Shown here: positions 47,376 to 58,306 of the stretch, piece by piece | Layout of the letters: the number at the start of each line of letters is the position of its first letter | How positions within the stretch are numbered: the first letter of the stretch is position 1 | Assembly: GCA_945643635.1 (NCBI GenBank) | Contig: CALZFC010000045.1 | Span: 1,482,501 to 1,546,500, forward strand | Length of the DNA stretch: 64,000 bases | Origin: Allodiplogaster sudhausi | Lineage: Eukaryota > Nematoda > Chromadorea > Rhabditida > Diplogasteridae | Direction of reading: 5' to 3' | Position numbers and translations under genes: made by a program | Notes under the pieces: model-generated | Told to the model about the DNA's origin: nothing | What the model saw: only the letters and a program-made list of their open reading frames with translations | Database searches by the model: none

Positions 47376-48003
47376 CTAACAGTCCGTAGTCGGATTGGTG
47401 ATGGAGGGAAGCTCTCGTAGTGGACGCGGCCTACTTATCCATCCGGCACGGCCAATCTCACTAAAGCAATCGCTTAGAAGATAGGAAAAGAAGAGGGAAG
47501 GAAGCAGCATAATTACTATTTATTTATCTTCTTTTCATTCACATTATCAAACATTCCAAAAAGTATACCTTTCGCGATTCTCCATTCGGCTCGGGAACAA
47601 CGCCGTCCACTTGCCACGATCCTACAATTAGAAAAATCCTACAATTTCTCCCCTAACCTGGGTAATTCCTTCGCATCGATGCCGTACTTGGTCTTGAATC
47701 CCTCCGGTAAGTGATTACGACTGAGAGCATCGAGCCAAAGTCCGCCAATGCTCATGTTGAAGCTAGCGGCGAGCATCAAAATGACAAATGAACTACGATG
47801 CAAATTCTTATCTTCTTCTCTACCAACCTTGAGTACTATTTGGACATCCGGCAGCTGGACGACGGGGCATGCGCTAAATTAAAGTACGCACCTGAGCCGG
47901 ATGGCAACGAGATGGGGTGCGAAGGTCTTCGAGGTGCTGATTAGCAGCAAGGCGTAGCGCCACTCGAAACGAACCGGCGTGCTTGCTCGCAATTCGCATC
48001 TAG
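47376..48003 (-). CDS. Small gene of unknown function
   Basis: Minus-strand exons: about 48,003-47,893 (STPVRFEWRYALLLISTSKT), about 47,757-47,660 (MSIGGLWLDALSRNHLPEGF, then KTKYGIDAKELP), about 47,628-47,576 (DRGKWTALFPSRMENRE) and about 47,475-47,376 (CFSEIGRAGWISRPRPLREL then stop). The last junctions join in phase. No family was recognised, and there is one possible weak hydrophobic stretch near the start. It sits close upstream of the COX6A-like gene, on the same strand. Confidence 0.45.
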
Positions 48004-48114
48004 CACCTAATAAGCGAAAATGGCAATTGCAGGAGAACCAGAACGTGAAGAAACCACTCTATCAAAAAAGAAATCACAACAACCACTAAACTTGTCTAAA
48101 CTTGTTCTTTAGGT

Positions 48115-48795
48115 GCAATTTCAGAATTAGGCATTTTAGAAATTCTTGTCAGTTAGCCTTCCAACCAGAGGTGCTAACGGGCCCAAAAATTTTGGGCCGG
48201 CCCGGCCCGACGGGCCCACGGACTCGGCCAGCCCGGCCCGATCAATTTCCGGGCCCTAGAATTTTGGGCCCGGCCCGTGGGCCCGTTTGAGCCCGATTTT
48301 CAAAAAAATCTGGGGAAAAAAATTCCGACAAGTAACAAAGTGTTTTGAAATTCAGAATTTTTCATGATTGTGCTATGAACATTCATTTTAATGTATAGTA
48401 GAAAGAGTTTTAGGGGGAAAAATGAACAAATGAAGGAAGTTTTGCACTTAACAATGCCACCAGTCGTCCTGACTGGACGACATTGTGTGCTTATCGGGCC
48501 CAATCGGGCCTGCGGGCCGGCCCAACTTTTTTTGGGCCCGGGCCCTGGAAAGTTGGGCCGGCCGGCCCTACGGGCCGGGCCGGGCCGGCCACTTTGCACC
48601 TCTGCTTCCAACTCCTGTTGATAGGCCTTCCAACAGAAATTCCTGCCAATTGGCCTTCCACTTTTTGCAATCCTACCAGTTAGCCTTCCCGGTGTGTACA
48701 ATCTTGTCAGTTAGCCTTCTTTCGGGCAAACTCCTGTCAGTTAGCCTTCTTGTGTCAACAATCCTGTCAGTTGGCCTGTTTTCATTTACAGAGGG
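48115..48795. repeat. Right arm of inverted minisatellite pair
   Basis: About seven degenerate units of 30-38 bp with the core CCTGTCAGTTAGCCTTC and variants (CCAATTGGCC, GATAGGCC), interrupted by the hAT-type insertion at 48,166-48,604. The outer end CCTGTTTTCATTTACAGAG mirrors 46,612-46,630. Confidence 0.8.
48166..48604. mobile_element. hAT-type MITE with GGGCC-rich ends
   Basis: 439 bp with terminal inverted repeats beginning CAGAGGTGC and ending GCACCTCTG, flanked by a perfect 8-bp target duplication CTTCCAAC (48,158-48,165 and 48,605-48,612). Ends of CAGxGxTG type and 8-bp duplications are hallmarks of the hAT superfamily. Each sub-terminal region is packed with GGGCCGGCCCGG-like motifs for about 130 bp, in sharp contrast to the AT-rich centre. 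There is no coding capacity. It inserted into one unit of the minisatellite. Confidence 0.88.
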
Positions 48796-49297
48796 GGTAT
48801 AAGAACCACTCCAGTATAATTGTTTAAGGATGAGTATATATAGACACCGATTTAGTCTGACCAATCATTCACCCTCGTTGTTTCTTGATCGAACGGCCTT
48901 TGCGTGATATTTCTGGCCCACTCTTCAACTGAAAGCTGGCGGCGTGAAGACAGAACAGGAGTATCTGTGAAGACCGCGCCAAATCAGAAACTTGCTCACA
49001 AAATTGTTTGACTTCCATGAATAACTTAACCGTTATAAAGTGTTGAATGGAAATTGTTTAATACCCCTCATTTCGAAACATTAGTACTTCCATTGTCGCT
49101 GATCTTCTAAGATCAAAGTGCGTTCACAATCATATGACTGCTTATGTATATTCGAAAACTATACTATAAGTACCGTAGCACTACATTTGTACGAAAGTCC
49201 TGTGGTCAACGAGGGCAGCCATTAGCTGTAGTCTTCACTTTCCTACCAATCGTCGTCAGAAGACGGCTGCTCTCGACTCCTTCTCGCTTTCCCAAGG
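48796..49297. other. Interval without a supported gene
   Basis: Nothing coding that I can support. A GTATATATAG stretch at 48,834-48,843 could be a TATA box for a gene to the right, but nothing confirms it. Confidence 0.3.
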
Positions 49298-50642
49298 ATG
49301 GCAAAGAAAAAGAATCCTGCCCCCGCAAAGAGCAAGGGAGGAAGAAATGGATTCCCCGGCCAACAGGTAAAACATTTCTGTCACTAAACCTTTTTAAGTT
49401 TTTTTTTCAGGGTGGACAGTCTTTCAAGGAGGCTCTTCGCAGAAACGTCATCCTAACAAATCTCGTACGTCCTTGAACAATATTGCATTGTTTCTCCACG
49501 TCGTCTATTTTGAACTGCGAAAAGTTTCGACTTTGTTCTTTACACTCCCACAATAATTTATCATTGGAGAATTAACTGGAATGTTTTTATTTGAGTTTAT
49601 GACCTTGATCTACTGCCTGACAATTCCATTGGATGAGCTTAAATGGGACGGCGGAAACTACGGAAATGGGACGGCGGAAACTACAATTCCATTGGATGAG
49701 CTGAAATGGGACGGCGGAAACTACGGAATGCTCATTCTGCCCGTTCTTTTTGGCTCCTCAAATTGGCGCATTATTGATTGGTCTTCCTCGTTCAGCTCTC
49801 TCCTCTCCTTCTTCATCAATATCGGAATCTTTGTCTGCATGAGTCGCAACTGCTTCGAGAAGCAATTTCTAGCTGTAACTTTTCAATTATCATTCTTGAT
49901 TCAGATATAAGAATTGCAAAAGAAGAATGTTTCAGGGGATGATGGTGAGTGGAACGGCGACCGTTTTCATGCTGGCTTGCCTGGTCTTGGGCACCATCAA
50001 GTTCTGCTCCAAGGACGACCCGCTCAAGAGCCATCTGGCAAAGTTCGGCATTGTAAGGCAGATCAATTTACTCTGTCCATGAACTTCTTGGGTCACATCT
50101 CAATCTTGGACTGTGCCCAGACATTTGATTAACAGGCAGAATATAAGTGCGAGTTTGATTTATTCCTTTTTGAAGAGTGTTTTTCTTTGCAGTTCGTCGC
50201 TGCATTCTGCAGTATCCTGAATATTCTGATCGTCCTCTGCGTCTTCCTCTTCCGCAAAGTAAATTATGAGTTCAAAACAGGCATAACGGGAGAAAGAGCT
50301 GCTTCCTTGTGCAGGTGGAGCCGCAGTCCCCTCGCCCCAACCAGCCCCTCCAGCCGGCCACCCCGGGCCCTGCGCATCCGCTTGAGGCTGATCAGGCTAA
50401 GCCTCCGCTCAAGCCGCTGACGCCCGACCTTCAAACTGCCGCTGTGAGAGACGCTACTTTCACGTCTTTCATATATATTCTCACAAGAAAATATAGCTAC
50501 AAGTTAATAAATACAATTGTTGGAGGAAGCAAGGAATATAATTGTGTAATAAATTCATGTTAAGCCGACAAGCACAACTCCGAAGGGTTACCCTTTGCCC
50601 GACGACATTCGGACGGCCGTTCAAGAGGACAACGGGGCCTAA
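49298..50642 (+). CDS. Multi-span membrane protein with Pro-rich tail
   Basis: ATG 49,298 opens a basic, Gly-rich head (AKKKNPAPAKSKGGRNGFPG); the next exon reads GGQSFKEALRRNVILTNL. An exon from about 49,619 gives LDELKWDGGNYGMLILPVLF, then SSLLSFFINIGIFVCMSRNC. Later exons give GTATVFMLACLVLGTIKFC, FVAAFCSILNILIVLCVFLF, then a tail (RPNQPLQPATPGPAHPLEAD) and PLPDDIRTAVQEDNGA with TAA at 50,640. There are about four hydrophobic helices and a disordered cytoplasmic tail. The family was not recognised. A 63-bp in-frame tandem duplication lies in 49,619-49,727. Confidence 0.55.
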
Positions 50643-50679
50643 TCGAAGCAGAACGAGGCAGCAGCCGAGCCACCGAAGA

Positions 50680-52206
50680 AGAAGTAGAGAAGGGAGGACA
50701 GCCGCTCCAGGGAGAAGAGTCCGAAGAAAGAGAGGAAGAAGGAGAGTCGCTCCAGGGAGAAGAGTCCGAAGAAAGAGAGGAAGAAGGAGAGCCGCTCCAG
50801 GGAGGAGAGTCCGAAGAAGGAGGGCCGCTCCAAAGAGAAGACTCCGACCAAGTCAGCAGTTTTAAAAGATGAATAACTCTACAAATCTTCTCGCTTACTT
50901 TCATGACTCTTTTTCAGACGAGAAGACAAGATCGAGGACGAAGAGAAGAGTTCTCGGAAGAAGGAGCGGGACAAGAACAAGAGAGGAGGATCGCGGGCTT
51001 CTCGTCACGACAGCTCAGACAAGTTGGTAAACGAGTAAAAGATGTAGAGAGAAAGAAGAAGAGAGAAAGAGGAAGAGAGAAAGATATAGGGAGAGAGAGG
51101 GTTACCACTGGAATACTGAAAATCAAAAGCTCTCAACTTACAATATGAATATCCTTCTGTATTGCAGGCGAAACGAGAAGAAAGAGGACGACGACAAGAG
51201 CCACGAAAAGAAGGACCGGTTCGTGAATGAAATGGACACTTGAGGAAGACAATTTGTGATCAAAGAATGATAGAGAGGATATCTTGGAGAGTTGGGGGGA
51301 GACTGACCACGAGTGGTTGTTGAGAGATCGCAAAGGAGGCAGCAGAAATCGCTCTGAGCATCGCAAAAAAAATGCTTCCGAGTCAGAGAAAAGCCGTGGC
51401 CGCAAGGAGTACGTGCATCTGGGAAGGAAGAGAGAGAAAGAGAGAGAGAGAGAGGAAGAGAGAGAGAAGGAGATAAGAAAAGAAAAAGAGTGACTGTCTA
51501 TGGTTGGAAGTAGAGTGATGAGTAAACTGTGACTGAAATTACAGCAAGCGTGGATCTCCAAAGAAGAACGAGAGGACGGATGAAGCGAGCAATAGCGACA
51601 ACAGCAAGGGCACTGCCAGGTCATAACTCTTCTCGAGGATCTCAGAGCTATTTCGAAAGTGTAATAAAGATAACTTTGATGGTTGGATATATTTCAGGCA
51701 CTCAAAGCACGGCGCCGGCAAGAAGGATGACGAAGACCGTGGCAGGTCGGATTCAGCTTTCTCTTCTACTGCAATTGCATTTCTCATAAAATAGTGTTTT
51801 AGGTCTCGCGGCAAAGAGAGGAAGCGCCCTCGCTCTCCAAAGAAGTCGAGGTAGCTTCGGAGTTTTAAATTTTTTTAACCATAACCATTTCTTAATTTTG
51901 CAGGAGGCATTCCGACCGCGAAGAAGACAACAGTCGAAGCCGTAGCAGGTGAGAATTTCTGGTAATGGCATTAGTTCTCTAACTTCTTGAACTTCTTGCA
52001 GGTCGCGAGGAAACGACCGTGGCGCCAAGAAGAAGGGCAGCAAGAACAGAGATGTTTGTTCATATTCTTCGTTTTCTTGTATTAGCAGTTCAATTCTTTG
52101 CCCTTTTGCCAAAATGTTCGAATTCGAATGAGAGCTCGAAAATAGAAAACGAAGATTCTTGCAGGAAAAGAGCGGCAGCCACTCCCGTTCCCGCCCCCGC
52201 CGCTGA
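50680..52206 (+). CDS. Arg/Ser-rich (SR-like) protein
   Basis: A chain of short exons encodes a charged, SR-rich polypeptide: about 50,680-50,858 (tandem SRSREKSPKKERKKE units), 50,923-51,033 (EKSSRKKERDKNKRGGSRAS), about 51,170-51,218 (RNEKKEDDDKSHEKKD), about 51,320-51,410 (SRNRSEHRKKNASESEKSRG), 51,545-51,620 (GSPKKNERTDEASNSDNSKG), 51,700-51,744, 51,803-51,851 (SRGKERKRPRSPKKS), 51,902-51,950 (HSDREEDNSRSRS), 52,003-52,050 and 52,164-52,206 (KSGSHSRSRPRR then stop). Such domains mark nuclear splicing factors. No RRM was seen, so the start is unknown. It lies immediately after the membrane gene and in the same frame beyond two stops. An alternatively spliced tail of that gene is possible. 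Confidence 0.55.
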
Positions 52207-52790
52207 GTGCCCAGCCAAGGCACGCCCATCCATTCCCTCGTCTCCCGGAATCCCCTCCGAACCCCTTGTTTTTCCCTCCCTCCCTCCTTCGCTCCATTCG
52301 AATTTGCCCCCGATAAAAAAACCTTTTGAAAAAGATGATCTCTTCAAAATATTCTATCTACTCCTCAAACATTTATAGATTTATCAATATGCAAGATATC
52401 TTTCATTGTTATGCATATCGTTCGGGAAATAGGAATAGGAAAGAGAGCGTGTGAAGGAGTATTAGATGCTGTTATAAAACCTATTTAAACTTTATTATCA
52501 ATTGCTTCAGAACGTTGAGGATGGACTCTTCAGTGTCTTTGGCAAACTTAAAAACAACCATGTGACCAGCACGAAAAATGTAGATGAACTAGAGATTTAT
52601 GAAATACTTTGTGAAGCCAGGCCTTGTTTCAGAAGGCCGTACACTGTAAAGGATTCAAGAGGACAACGATTTAGTGAGTATTCTAGATTTGACAAACCGG
52701 TTACGTAGTTTGGCTCCAGGAAGTCGCCGGAGTGGCATGCGAAGACATTACCAGATTTGCCCGCAAGAGGACGTAGCCACCGTAGCCCCA
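52207..52790. other. Interval without a supported gene
   Basis: The plus-strand frame at 52,502-52,708 has ordinary composition (FSVFGKLKNNHVTSTKNVDE), but I found no supporting splice sites or family. Confidence 0.3.
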
Positions 52791-52791
52791 G

Positions 52792-52902
52792 CTACCGTAA
52801 CCCTGGCCGCCGTAACCCTCGTCCACCGTAGGAGCCTATGCCAACCGGTCCATAGTGAGAAAAGCGTACGAGGAGCGCGAAGATGAGAATGCTACAAATC
52901 AT
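52792..52902 (-). CDS. Short secreted Gly/Tyr peptide, possibly frameshifted
   Basis: The minus-strand ATG at 52,902 opens a signal-like segment (ICSILIFALLVRFSHYGPVG), then GSYGGRGLRRPGLR and a stop, 36 residues. One base after GSYGGR the alternative frame continues GYGGQGYGSWGYGGY, a classic YGG-rich run as in nematode antimicrobial or neuropeptide-like peptides. The short frame may be genuine, or a one-base shift may have broken a longer YGG peptide. Confidence 0.45.
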   Translation of the reverse strand: MICSILIFALLVRFSHYGPVGIGSYGGRGLRRPGLR

Positions 52903-53039
52903 GTATATGTATGTATGTACATATGTACATACATAGAATCCCTTGGCCGTTCTAAAATTCATCTATAGATATTGCAGTCGCTTTAGCGAAACAGAAGCGC
53001 AAGGCTACCGACAATGAGCAACAGAGTTCATTCCCAGCT

Positions 53040-53330
53040 TTATTCTTCTTTCATTTGGGCTTCCAAATGATTGGAAGTGATCGCTAGGGATATCGATAAA
53101 ATCGTCGCGATCATCCAACTAGGACATGCCAGTAACAGATTTACTTGTTGCTCCAAGCTCACTCCCTCAACAGTCAATTCCCCAGAGTCTTGAAGTAGCC
53201 GCCTTCCCCATTTTTTTCCTCTCCGTCCAATACCTTTTGCAGCCCTCACAATAGAGTGTGTCCTGGCCGGCAACTTAATTGTCGGAAGAGGAGTATACTT
53301 TTGACAGATTCCGCAAAGAACTCTTGCCAA
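53040..53330 (-). other. Open frame of uncertain status
   Basis: A 96-residue minus-strand frame of ordinary composition (GELTVEGVSLEQQVNLLLAC) overlaps a plus-strand candidate exon (about 53,242-53,355, Cys-containing, NRVCPGRQLNCRKRS in one frame) that ends at a GTGTGAG donor followed by GA repeats. Both cannot be judged from here. Confidence 0.2.
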
Positions 53331-53364
53331 ACCAGCTTACGACTAACGCACAAAGGTGTGAGCT

Positions 53365-53660
53365 TGCAGTGAGAGAGAAGGAGAGAAGGAGAGCGACAAA
53401 TAGAGAGCAAAAGAGAGAGAGAGAGAGAGAGAAGCAGAGATTGGAGAGTAAGCAAAAGTCATTGTTCAAATATAGAAATATTAAGGTAGAGATAATCTGG
53501 TAATGAGGAAGGGATGAGAACGAGGAGAGAGAGAAAGTAGAAAACGAAGAGCAAGGCAGAGAGAGAGATAGGGGTAGACAGAGAGAGAGAGAGACAGAGA
53601 GAGAGAGGGGAGACAGAGAGGGAGAGAGAGAGAAAGACAGAGAAAGAAGAAGAGCGCAAG
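53365..53660. repeat. GA-rich tract
   Basis: About 300 bp of GA repeats with small unique insertions, following a candidate 5' splice site. Confidence 0.9.
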
Positions 53661-53829
53661 GTGTTGGCCACAATATGTACTTGGCTGCTGCCACGCCCTC
53701 TCTCTTCTTCATCTTTCTTTTCCTCTCCGCCCCTTCCGGGCTCTCTGTCGATCCCTCCCTTGCTCATCAAGAGGACAACCAGGCCAGCACACAGTAGCCA
53801 TGTCCGGCTAATATGCCATTTGTTTTCCT

Positions 53830-53932
53830 CTCTCGTACTTTCTCTCTCTCTCTTTCTCGCTCTCGCTCTCTCGTTCTCTCGCTCTCTCTCTCTCTCTCTC
53901 TCGCTCTCTCTCTCTCTCTCCTCTCGCCCTTC
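53830..53932. repeat. CT microsatellite ending at an acceptor
   Basis: CT repeats with CGCT interruptions running into CGCCCTTCCAG, a good 3' splice site. Confidence 0.9.
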
Positions 53933-53935
53933 CAG

Positions 53936-54676
53936 ACCATGTTTGACCCAATTGCATTGGCAATAATGCCCGTTAGCACCAAGCGCACAAATGTTGCAAA
54001 CATTGTCGAGTGGTCTAAGCTGTTGTTTTTCTCGGGCTCTCCTGCTTTTATTTTACCAATCTGGGTTTTTCACACTTTTTTAATGGTTTCGCGCACTTCC
54101 ATTTTTTTAAATTCAATTTCCCGCACTTTACCATGATCTTACGATAATACTATCCTTATTTTTGTAATGTCTCTCCCACGCTTTTCTTTCTCATTAAAAT
54201 AGCAATTCAACCAATTAATTGAATCTTTTTCTCCCTCCATCTTTCTATCACTCAGTATCCTTCACTTTTCCATCAGACCTTTTCCTCTCTCTCTCTCTCT
54301 CTCTTCTCTCTAACTCTTTCTCTATCTCTCTCTATCGTTCGCTCTCTATCCAACTCTTTCTCTCTCTCGCTCTATCGTTGTCGGTTGCATCCCTTCTTTA
54401 TCTCATTCAATCAGACATTCATCTTATGCCTTTTCCGTGTTCTTCCAGAATAAATTCATATGAGACATCTTCCACTTCCGTCATGCCCAATTTGGTATTC
54501 GACTGTTCTCTGGCCTGGAAGTTCCGTTCCCTTTCGCTCATGGCTAACTACCCCATCACTCCCCTGGCTTCTTTTACCTCAGAAGAACGGAGGAGGACAT
54601 CACTCATCAGTACATACAAAGCACAATGTGTCTCTCTGCCTTCTCCCCCCCTCTCACTCTCATTCTCCCTCCCTCC

Positions 54677-54718
<42 letters not shown>

Positions 54719-54938
54719 CTCCCAAACTTTTGAAGGCTACTCGAGTATGCAACGGCGATTCATTCATCTTTCTTCAGACTGATCTCTTTTCAATCTCTCG
54801 TCTCTCTTTCTATCTTTCTCTCTCTCTTTCTCTGTTTCTCTCTACACTCTCTCTTAATGTAACCTTCTCTCCCCAGAGAGTAGCATCTTCAGCCACTTGA
54901 TTGAGCTGCAGTCCATTGGCCGTTGTCTTGCTTAGCCG
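53936..54938 (+). CDS. Candidate exons, unknown gene
   Basis: Segments after CT tract plus AG acceptors: 53,936 onward (FDPIALAIMPVSTKRTNVAN), 54,452-54,608 (SVMPNLVFDCSLAWKFRSLS) and about 54,880-54,937 (SSIFSHLIELQSIGRCLA then TAG). The splice sites are good but phases could not be reconciled, and the opposite strand also has plausible frames (NFQAREQSNTKLGMTEVED). Treat as uncertain. Confidence 0.25.
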
Positions 54939-54975
54939 TTCTCATCCGAGAGTGTACGATTTCTTTTCTTTAGTA

Positions 54976-55319
54976 CAAGTCATAGAGAAGAAAGGAGAAG
55001 AGAGAAGTAAGCAAATGGAAAGTATAGGAATAAAGGGAGGATAGAGAAAGAGGAAGAGAGAACGTTGATTAGAGACTCGGTGATAAGACTGCAGTGCATA
55101 GAAAGAAGAGTTGATAGAGAATGAAGAATCATTCGGATGTTCGGGAGAGGGCAAAGATGGCCTTGGGGCATCTTCAAAGTACACGCGAACGACCGCGTTT
55201 CCGCTAGTCAAGATGGAGGAAGGAGAAAGAAAGTTATGATGACAGAGATCGAGGGGGCAGAGTGGATAAGGAGAGAGAACGAGAGAAAGAGAGTGAAGAG
55301 AGATAAGGAGGGTGAGAAA

Positions 55320-55355
<36 letters not shown>

Positions 55356-56486
55356 AAGAGAGAGAGAGACAAGGAGATCGGGCGCGAGAGAGCAAAAAAA
55401 GATACTTGCATTGTCGATAGGCCTCGGCCATCCCATTATCACGAAACGGAGAAGAGGGTCTAGGTCGAGCTTCTTTTCCAGGCAACGACAAGCCCCGAAC
55501 GCACTTCTGACACCCTCGACTCTTGCCCCGTTTTCTCCCCCTCTATCTCTCAATTTCTCTCTCTTTCTCTCTCCCTCTCTCTCTTTCTCTCTCTCTCTAT
55601 TTCTCTTACCCTCCCCTCCCTCTAACCGCATCTCAACAACTCAAAGGACTTGCCCACCCACCTCGCTACGAACGGTCCATATACAGGCTGTACCATGCAT
55701 GGCAAAAAGTCCATTGATGCAGTGAGTTTTCCTCCCTAAGGCAAAGTCAGCCTCCTTGATTGGCTCTCCATTCGCCTGTTCTTCCTCTCCATGCCATCTC
55801 ACTTATGACCTTTATCATAAAGACGATGCACAGTAGCGTTATATTGCACCAGATAATGTGATCCTCCGAGGCATTCCTCTCTCGTTCCGTCTCTCTCTCT
55901 TCATCCTCTCTCACTTTCCCCTTTTCTCTCGCTCTCCTTTTCTCTTCCACTCTTTCTTTCTCTAGTTCTTTATCTCTATCTTCACAACTCTATGTCCTTG
56001 TTTTCTTGTCCCTCTCTCGCAGATACAAGTGTACGTAGCTCGTTATCATAAAAATCACTAATCACTCTCGTTCTTTGCCTTTTTATTAATCTCTCTCAAT
56101 CTTTTCTCTCTCTGTCTCTCTCGCTCGCGTTATCTCTCTCCTCCCATGACAAGTGTTCGTCCGGAGTGTCGTTTTATGGGCCAAGTCCAACCGGAGGCGA
56201 GTGTCTTCTAATTGCCGGCCATTAGCCTCTGGCTCCCTTCTCCGACTCCGCTGTCCGCTTCACTTCATACCGCGATTCGTGATCCAATTACAGATTTAAT
56301 GACAGCCACTTTTTATTCCTTAAAAATAATCACGGAGCTTTGATGCTTTCGTGGTAATTCATTACAGTTGCTAGTTGTACAAAAACATTTATCTTAATTT
56401 TTTTTGCAGACCGATCGCCAACCACACAGTAGCGGCTGCGCAGGCAATGTGAGAAGAAGGCTAGAGAAAGGGAGAGATCAACCAGA
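54976..56486. other. GA/CT-rich interval with isolated coding-like segments
   Basis: GA tracts at about 55,260-55,375 and CT tracts at 55,540-55,620. Minus-strand segments near 55,210-55,130 (NAVVRVYFEDAPRPSLPSPE) after an ACTAG and near 55,865-55,745 (IIWCNITLLCIVFMIKVISE, hydrophobic) look coding, but I could not link them. Confidence 0.3.
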
Positions 56487-56605
56487 ATGAAGAGAGTGCC
56501 AGAGATGACAGCTCATTTCTTTCTTCTTCTTCTACTCCTCCTCGTCGACTTCTCCACAGGGGGCGACTTGGTCGACGTCGAACTCCAGGAGCTTCGTCTT
56601 GGGCA
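56487..56605 (+). CDS. First exon of a secreted or membrane protein
   Basis: ATG 56,487 opens KRVPEMTAHFFLLLLLLLVD with FSTGG, a clear signal peptide, then DLVDVELQELRLGQ before a GTCAG donor in phase 2. A good acceptor at 56,718 (TATGTCTACAG) continues in phase with DALNYALNLHFF, though that segment is not certain. The rest of the gene is not resolved. Confidence 0.5.
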
Positions 56606-57313
56606 GTCAGTTATTTTTTTGGTTTTTACATAAATCTTCTAAGTTCGCTATAGATCAACATATATTTATTTTATAATATTTTCGATTAACCTATTCATAA
56701 GGTTGTTATGTCTACAGTGATGCATTAAACTATGCCCTCAATCTGCATTTCTTCCATTTTTCATGGAGCTTCTCTGCTATTCTTTTCTTTCGATATGCTT
56801 GCCTGAGGTGGTATTTCTCTCCAACTCTCGTTGCCCTCTTTCCTTCTTACATCGAATCTTTCTGCCCGCCACAATCCCTCTTCCCTCCATTCACCTTCTT
56901 TCCCATGCCGTTACCTTGCCATGCCTTTGGGGAGCCAGCCATTGAGGAGGACTCTTTCAAAAAAGCTGCTCGATATTTTCATGATTTAATTTCTTTCCTC
57001 TCTTTCTCTCTCTTGGCCCCAGCATGCAGTCAATGCTGAGAGTCTCTGGTTACTTCCATTCATGATCAAAGACTTTGGAGAGCTACATATAAGTCGGAAA
57101 ATAATATTGCAGATAAATAAGTAAGAAAAGAATAATACAGATAGAGCCGAAGAGAAAAAAAACTAGTTGGGGTCAATGCAAATCACAAAAAGTAGAAATT
57201 AAAATGTCGCAGTTGGAGACGACTGAAGGGGGTTCATGCATTACCTGCCTTACTATCTTTCTCTCCCTCTCCTCTCTTTCCTTATTTCTCGCTCTCCACT
57301 TTCCTCTCTGTCT

Positions 57314-57740
57314 TTATCTCTCTCCGCAGTGACCACGAATCATGCTCGTTTCCTTGATGGTTCAATGTACAAAAGCAATGTATGCAATACCGTGCGAGTA
57401 CCATTCCAATCAACCGCTCACCGGGGTGTCTCGGAATCTCTCATTGTCTCTCTCCTTCCCTCTCTGTATCTTTCCCTCCACTCTTTTTCTCTGTCTCTCT
57501 TTCTCTCTCTGATCTTCATCACTCTTTCACTCCCTATCTCGTTACCATTGGCTCTCTATCTCATCCTACAGACCTCATTTTTCGTTCAGTGCCTCTTTCT
57601 CTCTTTCGTTAGCGTTGTCTCTCTTTCTCTCTCTGCCGCAATTTTTCTACGTACCGGTAACTTCTTCTATGCGCCCCGGTGCACGCCTATCATTGCCAAG
57701 GTAGACAATACGGGCGGAATTGGACAGGGGAGAGCGATAG

Positions 57741-57771
<31 letters not shown>

Positions 57772-58265
57772 TAAAAAGAGAGAGAACAAAAAGCGGGGCA
57801 GAGATAGACAGAGAGAGAGAGAGAGAGAGAGAGGGAGGGAGGGATGGAGGGAGGGAGAGAAAGAAGGACTAGTAGGGACCGAAGAAGAGGTCCTCGTAGG
57901 ATGAGTGGTCGTGGAGTCGGCCTCACCAGGCTGGCGCCACCACAGAAGCGGTGAGTGAGTTGGAATTGAGGGAGAGAGTAGAGGGGAATGAGAGAGTCAG
58001 AGAAGGAAAGAAAGTGAACAAAAACGAGGGAGAAAGGCGGCTTCTTTCAACACCATTGGAATACCTTGCAGCGTGGCCGCTATTCCGTGCGCACTTTCAC
58101 GGCTCATCTCACACTTCTAAAATAAGCCTTTTTCTTTCTGATAATTAAGTCACAAATTTTTTTTTGTCTCGCATTTTGACATTTCCCAGTTGAACTGCTT
58201 TCCCACGCTTCCCAACTAGTTCAACGCGGCTTTCAGCACTCACCCGATAATCCTGAGATGTTCAC

Positions 58266-58306
<41 letters not shown>

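Noticed and set aside
48485..48621. Collagen-like Gly-Pro frames in the GGGCC-rich sequence
   Set aside because: They lie inside the hAT-type MITE ends and are a by-product of GGGCC repeats.
48650..48790. Regularly spaced direct repeats resembling a CRISPR array
   Set aside because: The genome is clearly eukaryotic, units are degenerate, spacing varies and no cas genes are present. It is a minisatellite.
54942..55950. Degenerin/ENaC channel on the minus strand
   Set aside because: A VRVYFEDAP segment and a hydrophobic segment suggested it, but no Cys-rich domain or second membrane segment could be found in order.
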